From positions 248,001 through 312,000 of the forward strand of contig NW_027062698.1 in the NCBI RefSeq assembly GCF_032884065.1: a stretch of 64,000 nt of DNA. Reading direction: 5' to 3'. Below are positions 56,835 through 64,000 of this stretch, piece after piece. Below the pieces are notes generated by a model. It had not been told where the DNA came from and made no database searches. It was given only the letters and a program-made list of their open reading frames with translations. The translations under genes and the position numbers were made by a program. The stretch comes from Artemia franciscana. Lineage: Eukaryota > Arthropoda > Branchiopoda > Anostraca > Artemiidae. Each line of letters opens with the position of its first letter. Within the stretch, counting starts at the first letter, position 1.

Positions 56835-57983
56835 CTGTAACAAAAATAAAGAGAATTATCATTATTTGCATTTTTGTATAGAGAAGAGTACACCTTCTCC
56901 CCCACTCCAAAAAAAGTCTTAAGGGGATTTAACAGTTCGGAGTGTTCAAGAAGCCGGTATCTGTCTCTTATTTGTAGTAATTTTGTTTGTTTTAAGTTTG
57001 ACTGGATTATTCATTTAATTTCAGATCCTTTCAGATCTGATTTGTTCTTTGTTAACGGACGTTACTTTTAAGTTTGATTTGCTTATTTTTTTGAAGTTTC
57101 TATTCTTTTTAAGTTGCATTTATTCACTCGTGGTAATAATTGTTCATTTGTAGACTTGACTTATTATGTGACTTTATTTATGCTCCTTTAGGACCTTAAT
57201 GTCACTCAACAGCCACTAATTATAAAGACAAATAAGGATCTAATTAATAATAATAATTAATTAATTAATTAATTAATCAATTGATCTAATAATTAATTAA
57301 TAATAATAATCTAATTATAAAGACAAAATAATACCCTGTCTTTCGATGATATAGCATAAGTCCTCATACTTTTTTATCCCTTGATCCTCTTTTATAATCT
57401 CCCTCCCCCCTTTTCTTATATTATTTTAGATAATCTATATCATATTAATTTAACAAGTTTCTTTATGAAGCTAATTTTGAACAAGAGGATACATTAGTGG
57501 CTTATTACGACTTTTTTCTTTCTTTCTTTAATCGTTTATTATATTTAGAAGACTCTTAAAAGAGCAAATTCAGTGCTACTTATACTGAGAAAGATACTTT
57601 GCGAACAAAATCTCTATCTATTCATACATTTACCTTATATGAGCATTTTCCAAGCAAGCTCAAACAGGACTTAGTAGAGGATACTAATCTACGGTGAAAG
57701 GGGGGGGGGCTACTACAGTTTTAGAGTCTGTTTTCACATTAAATAGCCAAAACATGAGTATTTTTATGAAATTTTTATATTTAAGGGGAGGGCAGACCAG
57801 GAAAACTTATAATGGTCACGGTCTTAGGTAGATATTCTAACCCAGTAGTGATTCTGAAACCAGCGATATTACGCAAAATACAAGGATAAAATACAAAATA
57901 CAATACACCATTAAGTTCTACGTTCAATAAATTCTATGATCATTGAAATCATAATTGCATTCCATAATCCCCCTCTAACGGGG
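56835..57983. other. AT-rich intron or upstream sequence
   Basis: Includes an ATTA-rich patch at 57236-57315. No exon seen on either strand. Confidence 0.5.
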
Positions 57984-57987
57984 CTAG

Positions 57988-58020
<33 letters not shown>
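57984..58020 (-). repeat. (ATT)n tail of a LINE
   Basis: About twelve AAT units on + (ATT on -), directly at the 3' end of the - strand LINE. Such short tandem tails are typical of several LINE clades. Confidence 0.85.
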
Positions 58021-58095
58021 TATTTGTGACCCATTTGAAACAGCGGAGTAGAAAACAAACACATAGAAAAAAAAAACTTCTGATAACACATTAAA

Positions 58096-60740
58096 TTACT
58101 GTAGAAAACATTTTAGAAGACCATGAAAAGGGTTAATAGTAAAATGTATCGAGTCGGATAGTTTCTGGTGTAGCACTTTAAGGTTATATAATAAATTTAG
58201 AGCCCCGAAATTTGTTACCATATCACTGCTCTTGTACCGTGGAGGAAGATACAACAAAAATCGGAGGAAACGAAAATAAGACGACTTGAGAGCCTTTAAA
58301 TCTTTTCTTTTTAAAACAGGATACAATCCAGAAAGATATAAAACCGAGTGATCACAAAAGCAAGAATAAATTTGTGAAAGGGCTTTGCGGTTGTATTTCC
58401 CCCTGTTCGCAACAATTTTAGAATAACCCACTTGAAGTTTAACCTTAGCATCAGAAACAATTTTATTACGAAAAGAGACTAAATTGTTAGTAAGGGTAAT
58501 GCCCAACCACCTTAAAGAAGTCGAATGCTAAATTCAGAACAATTAAGTCTAGAAGATTGGTTAAGAGAAGGACCAAAATGAAGGAATTCACATTGATCAG
58601 GGTTAAGGGTTAGACCTACATTCGAGAAAGCAGTAAAGATAGAACGAACAGAAGCCGAAAGCCCAGATTTAGTTCTACTAATGAGAAGAACATCGTCTGC
58701 ATAAGCAAGATATGAGACATTTGAACTACCTAAAAGGTAAGTTGTTGGAAGACTATTTAAAATATCAGCAATACAAATTTTTAAAATTGATGGAGATAAA
58801 ACTCTACCTTGTCTCACACCTTGTCTTACGGAGATCTTTAACATAGAAGGATCAGAAGGAGAAGATTTAATATGAAGGAAAGAATGACCATACCAAAATT
58901 TTAATACAGAAACAATAGAAACATTCACTCCACATTTAAGCAAAGAAAACAGGGCTTGGGAGTGAACTACAGAATCAAAAGCCTTAGATAAATCTAAAGA
59001 ACAAAAATAAAGATCATAGCCCTTCCCGAAAGCATCAGAAAGCAGAGTAGAAAGAACTTTATGGGCATGCTGACATCCCAGACCACGCTGAAAACCAAAC
59101 TGGTTAACTCCAAAATTTATATTATCTGTTATAGAAGGGAGAAGTAAATACTCAAGGACTTTGCTTAAGGTACAAGAAACAGTGATAGGACGATAAGATG
59201 AACATGAAAATGGATCTTCCTCCCTTTTTAAAATAGAAGTAACTGTGCCACACAAGAAACTGTCCGGCACGACAGAACAACACAAACACATTTGAAAAAG
59301 TAGTTGTAAATGCAATATTAAAGGGGGCCAATCAGGTTTTAAATGATTCAATGATATTCCATCGGTGTCAACTGACTTAGACTTAAGCCTTTAATAGCCA
59401 GGTAAATTGAATCAGCGGATATCGGTAATATATCCTGCTGAGATAGAGCAGACGGTAGCATACGTTTCAAAACAGTTGAAAAACGTGAATGAACTGCATA
59501 ATTAATCCGAGAAAAAATAGAAGTATAATGCGATTCCCAAGCTGACTTAGAAATATAATTGCCAGGACCATCACTAATAATTTTAATAGAATTTAGAACT
59601 TTCTTCCAATCACTTGGATTTGATGGAAAATCAAGACCCCGAAATCGGAGTGCAGGAAGGTATTTCTTATAAGCAGGTTTAGCGCAATTTTTAATACTGA
59701 AAACAATACCAGAAGCAGGCCTTGCGCATTCTGACCATATACGCAACCATAACTTTGCACGGTTCTTAATCGACGTCAACTCTGAATCATTATTCCACAC
59801 AGGTTGACGAGTCCCTAACCTAACTTGTTCACAAGGGACAGCACAAGACTCAGCGTTTTTCAAACACGAAATAATTTGAGAATAGTACATGTTAATATCG
59901 GCAACCACATTTTTCACAGGCACCCGCCTCTGGAGCAAATGAAACGGAATACGAATAGAACTAAGTAGTGTAGCAAGCGTCACACTGTCAAGGGCAATAT
60001 TTCCACGATTCCAATTTCGAAACACCGTGAGGGCTTAGGAATAGAGGAATTTGCAGGAACATCAGATAGGGAAAACGTAAATGACAACGGCATATGATCA
60101 ATGTCTTGTTCATCCGTAAGGACATACACTTCAGAAATACTGAGACTTGGCGAACAGAGTACATGGTCAATATTTGATACACTTCCTGAATGATGAATGT
60201 AAGTATAGGACTGATCCTTTGGCACAATTTTATAATCAGGAACTAGATCTAACAAGCATTCAGTTCTGGCTGAGTTATCTAAAATATTGCAGTTCAAGTC
60301 ACCAACAATCAGATATGTATGTTCGGAATCAGCGAATTGCTTCATAGGTGAGCATAACGAGGAGCAAGCTTTAGCGAACCGAGTCATAGAATCAATTCCA
60401 CGTTCATTATGTGGCAAATAAGTCTTAATTATAATAGTACTGCTTAACTGGATGGCAAGAAAATGATTATTCGAGCATAAGCAAGTGGGATTTAGATCAC
60501 TTAACTCCGCTTCACAAAACACGCAAGCTCTTCAGAGGGCCTGCCAAAAGTTGTGCGGGTATTTATAAGAAATAACTGATGTGATGTACTTCGTTGTAGG
60601 AAACTGGAACTGGTGGAAGAGAGCAGGTGTCCTTGTAAGCAGACTATATCGTAGTCATTTATGAACTCATCAATTAAAGAGGCTTTATCCTTAGTGCCAT
60701 TAATATTAAAAGAGAGTAGGGATATCGAGCAAGCCACCAC
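58096..60740 (-). pseudogene. LINE ORF2: endonuclease and RT, frameshifted
   Basis: Endonuclease starts SLLSFNINGTKDKASLIDEF, DYDIVCLQ; after a shift near 60520 it continues HTYLIVGDLNCNI and IDHVLCSPS..DQDIDHMPLS. The linker (60025-59348) has RQPVWNNDSELTSIKNRAKL. After a shift near 59387 it reads DTDGISLNHLKPDWPPLILH, RPITVSCTLSKVLEYLLLP, NQFGFQRGLGCQHA, SLDLSKAFDSVVHSQAL, RQGVRQGRVLSPSI and LAYADDVLLISRT, with YADD at 58703-58692. VRQGxxLSP (no PQG) together with YADD is seen in several I/R1-like groups. A last shift at about 58510 gives the C-terminal part ending at 58096. Catalytic residues are all present, but the frame is broken. Confidence 0.87.
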
Positions 60741-61745
60741 TTGGCAGCAGAAAACACTTTCTTAAGGACTTGACATTTTAGGCTAAACGACACATGCGGA
60801 CCACCACAATTCGCACATTTCGCAGGGAGTTTACAGGGAGAGTCTTTCGTAGAGACATGAGGCCCTGAGCAGATTGCACACTTTGGATTTGAACTGGAAC
60901 AGGCGAACTGGATATGGCTGGGGGATCTACACTTGTGACAGCATCTAGGTGGGGTCAGAAACTCAGTAACTCGAATAAGTTCATAGCCGATTTTTAGTCC
61001 TGTTTTTAGCAGCCGAGCCTTTGACAATAGATCTGTAAACTCAATCTTGACAACTGTAGAGGCACCAAGACGACTAGCTGATGCACTGCAGAATTGGTCA
61101 ACATCAAAGTCAATAGGAATTCCTTTAGCAATTCCAAGTATTTTTTTTTTGTGACAATCTTAGTCGCACAAGATGTTACCGTATTTTTAATCGAACAGCA
61201 AAAGTCATTCACTGCAGAATTGTCTATATGAACAATCAGTTGGTCTTTTTTTTTGCTTTTACACTACTAACACATTCATGACCAGTAACTTTATCCAGCA
61301 TTTCTTTTCTTTTGATTGGATTATCAAGTGAAGCAGGGATCTTGGAAACCACAATAGTCGCTAGGACATTTGGTTCAATAGGTTGAGGAAGGGGCGGAAA
61401 ATGGTTATCATAAACTTCCGCACGAGACGCAACAGCATTAAGGACTTTTTCCATTCGCGTGAGCTTCGAGGATAGATACGAAAACATCAGGTCAGGAACC
61501 GAAGGAACTTCATTAGCTGACAAGATAACATACGTAGGTACGCCAGCAGCATTTCGCCAGTAGCTCAAGAATATCACGTAAATGACTCTGTGTAGCCTTA
61601 TTTCCTACACGTCTTGGGCAAATTTCTCCAGGCAAAACTTTGTTCCAAAAAGCAGACTTTGCAGTCGCAACAACAGCTGCATCGATGAATTTTAACGCAT
61701 GCCGTTGGAATTCTCTTTGAGAAGGGGAAGAAGACGTCGATGATA
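60674..61745 (-). pseudogene. LINE ORF1: gag-like protein with three zinc knuckles, frameshifted
   Basis: Pieces in three frames. The start region reads KFIDAAVVATAKSAFWNKVL and GNKATQSHLRDILEL; then VPTYVILSANEVPSVPDLMF, RAEVYDNHFPPLPQP and LATIVVSKIPASLDNPIKRK; then three Cys clusters between about 60950 and 60780: RCCHKCRSPSHIQFAC, PKCAICSGPHVSTKDSPC and AKCANCGGPHVSFSLKC. The last two resemble CCHC knuckles of I/R1-group gag proteins, which bind RNA. Overlaps the start of ORF2 by about 60 bases. The right boundary with the next LINE is uncertain by about 50 bp. Confidence 0.78.
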
Positions 61746-64000
61746 GTCAGAACTAAGGCACTTGTGACCAAAGTTCATGGTTAGGAAGTGACGTCGTGAT
61801 TCCAATTTTGCAAGTTCAAGTCAAGCCAAACCTTTATCATATGTAATATAGGACGTCCCCAGTATAATTTTTATTGCTCTTTTTTGAATGCTTTCAATTT
61901 TAGAACATTGGTCTTTGGCCAACCCATGGTGCCAGACAGGTCAAGCATATTCAAGACAGGTTCTAATATAAGAACAAAACATTATTTTAAGGTTCTGGTT
62001 TGATATGAAGAGCCGTTTGAGAAGGGAGAAAGATTTAAGGAGAAAACTATCAGATTTAAATAAGTGAGAAGTGTGGGATTTCCATTTAAGGTTATTGTCC
62101 AACTGCACACCAAGCAGTTTAACCGTATTTAAATTTGGTACGCAAAGGTAATTATTGATAAGGGGTATATTTTTTAAAAGGAGAATAGCATTAAACAGCT
62201 TTTGGGTATGCTTAGGTTGAGTTTAACATTGTCAAGATCATTCTTGAAGTTGTTAATGAGTGAAGCAAGTTTAACGTCCGAAGTATTAGAGGTTTGACCA
62301 AGGTTAAGCAATGTCAAATCATCCGCAAATTTAAAAGCATTGTCAAAACTTGGTCAAATATTATTAAAAACAATTAAAAATGCTAAAGGACCTAATTTAG
62401 TCCCTTGAGATGCTCCATAGGAAATCGACGTAAAACCTGATGAAACTCCGTTAGGGAGGACAACACATTGCTCACTCCAGACAAAATACTAGCTACCATG
62501 CGTAGAACGAGATCTCTGGCACCTAAAGCCCTTGTATTACCAATAACTGTCAGATGATCCAAGTTGTCAAAGGCTTTGCTAATATCAGCAAAAACAACCT
62601 CAACTATTTAACTCAAAATGTTTGAAAACAGTGTCAAGTATATGAATTAAGCAATGGGTGGTGCCATGATTTGGCCTAAAGCCAAACTGATTTGGGTTGA
62701 TTTTATTTTGAACAACATCAAAGAGAAAATTGTAAATAAAACTTTCAAAAATTTTAGAGAAAATAGAGGTTTTCAATATTGGTCTTAAGTCAAAGGGACA
62801 TTTTGGGATCTTATTTTTCGGTATAGGTGATATAATAGCTCGTTTAAAACACACTGGAAAAATACCATCTACAAAATATTGGTTAAAAATTGCAGTTAGA
62901 GGTAAACTTAAATACTGGGCACATTTCACAATCAATTTGGTGGGGCTACCGACTTATTTCTGTCAAGATTACCGAGTTTAAGCTGGGTCTGATGTATTTC
63001 AATCATTGGAATTTCACTCACTGCACTGTTGGCTGGCATATTTTGGAGTGGCGGGTGAATTTTACAAATTGAAGCAAAATAATCATTTATGATATCCGCA
63101 ATCACTAGGTCACCATTACTATCTAGTAAGAAAAACTTTGAAGACCTTTCCCATGAGATCTAGGATACTTTTGTGGAGTTTCTTAGGGTTAGAATACAGT
63201 AACTTATTGAGCACATGAGCACCATGCCCCTTCCTTGCTTTACGGATTTCACTAACAACAATGTTTCGAAGTTTCCGAGATTCTTGGAAAAATCCTTCCT
63301 TAAAGAGTTTATCATGTTCATTTACTAGTCCCAGTTTTTTTTTTTATTTATCCATGTTTACAATTGGATTTGCGATAAACTCTTTTCACTGGAAAGGTGT
63401 CACAGAATAACTGGAAAAGTTCGGCTGAAATCTTAGAAGCCATTTCGTCACCATTAGTAAGACATAGGATATTGGCCCAAGATTTGGAGCTAAGTTTTAC
63501 TTTGAAATGGGCGATCTTCTCGTCAGTAATGGGTCTATATGAATAACTGATCAATGGTTTTGGGGGAAAGGATGATAAAGGAGTCCAAAAGATGCATAGA
63601 TGGTCACTTGACCCTAATGGAGGGGCTGTTTTTGGGACACAGTAGTAATCTTCAATGTTTGTAAAAATCCAGTCTAGGGTTTTATCACTGCGTGTAGGCG
63701 ACTTGACTACCTGATCAAGGCTAAGGGCAGAGTTAAGCCACTTTTGGTCTAGCTCATTAAAACCACCACATAATAATTGCAGCATAAGGGCAGTTGCAGC
63801 GAATTCTGTCAGTATAAAGTTAAATCCTTCTTAAATTTACTACGAGGAGGGTAATAAATAATACAAAAAACATGCAAGATTCTTCTTTTGGGAGGTTTTT
63901 GCGTCTGGTCCAGAGCCATAGAACTTCAGTTTTGGAATTGTTTTCTATTTCAAAAAATGAAGGAATCTGATCTGGGAGGGTAGACCAACAAAAAAAGAGA
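61700..64000 (-). pseudogene. Second LINE: endonuclease and RT, truncated by the window edge
   Basis: Begins outside the window. Visible parts: KTEVLWLWTRRKNLPKE (about 63930-63880), GGFNELDQKWLNSALSLDQV, TLDWIFTNIEDYYCV, PPLGSSDHLCIFW (SDH motif), a decayed linker, then TAIFNQYFVDGIFPVCFKRA, IISPIPKNKIPKCPFDLRPI, NPNQFGFRPNHGTTHCLIHI, GASQGTKLGPLAFLIVFNNI and FKFADDLTLLNLG with FADD at 62329-62318. The end reads FGHKCLSSDYHRRLLPL. Many stops and shifts, so inactive. It is a different family from its left neighbour. Confidence 0.85.

Larger units (their letters stand above)
58021..61745 (-). mobile_element. Nearly full-length LINE with gag-like ORF1, inactive by frameshifts
   Basis: Order on the - strand: ORF1 with three zinc knuckles, endonuclease, RT with intact YADD, C-terminal domain, 3' UTR and (ATT)n tail. 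At least five frameshifts but few stops, so it is moderately old. The combination of CCHC-type ORF1 and endonuclease/RT without RNase H suggests the Jockey/I group; the clade is not certain. Directly abuts a second LINE in the same orientation. Confidence 0.85.

Noticed and set aside
56387-57071. + strand frames over the first CLOCK-like exon
   Set aside because: They are shadows of the - strand exon 56570-56834, which has splice sites and a continuing frame.

Overview
This is a piece of a eukaryotic nuclear genome, very probably from an arthropod. The evidence is spliced exons with GT/AG borders and consistent phases, arthropod-type Helitron, LINE and mariner sequences, long TA microsatellites, and kilobase-scale introns full of repeats. 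A dispersed repeat with the words 'taaggagcgac' and 'gagcgaggtattga' reminds me of brine shrimp (Artemia) sequence, but that is recollection, not something proven here. No rRNA, tRNA, CRISPR or bacterial operon structure was seen.

Host genes. Two split genes converge. On the + strand, three exons (10473-10693, 15493-15683, 25940-26104) encode the catalytic Asp and Ser parts of a trypsin-like serine protease; the exon with the catalytic His lies outside the window. On the - strand, up to ten exons (56834 down to 32928) share one continuous reading frame through all their phases. They encode a Ser/His/Gln-rich protein whose coiled-coil exon (37353-37517) resembles the C-terminal region of the circadian bHLH-PAS factor CLOCK. 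Its bHLH and PAS exons would lie beyond the right edge or inside unresolved sequence.

Mobile DNA dominates. 1-3772 (-): a nearly intact Helitron Rep/helicase reading frame, cut by the left edge, with one internal stop. 5631-9178 (-): a non-autonomous Helitron carrying minisatellites, with a second Helitron (5871-7436, +) inserted inside its TA tract. 12041-14955 (+), 16190-20300 (-), 22449-24103 (+): three non-LTR retrotransposons (LINEs), all inside copies of one dispersed repeat family. 25085-25500 (+): a mariner relic. 44722-47575 (+): RTE-like LINE pieces. 53480-54010: a LINE relic. 57984-61745 and about 61700-64000 (-): two long LINEs head to tail. Between them lie several foldback (inverted-repeat) elements, two tandem arrays at 30.5 kb and 33.8 kb, long TA and homopolymer runs, and a degenerate local duplication at 54.3-56.2 kb.

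The most informative results are the reconstructed CLOCK-like gene, the three-exon protease, the nested Helitrons with base-resolved ends, and the foldback families. I found no convincing new multi-gene system; most open reading frames in repeats are chance translations.
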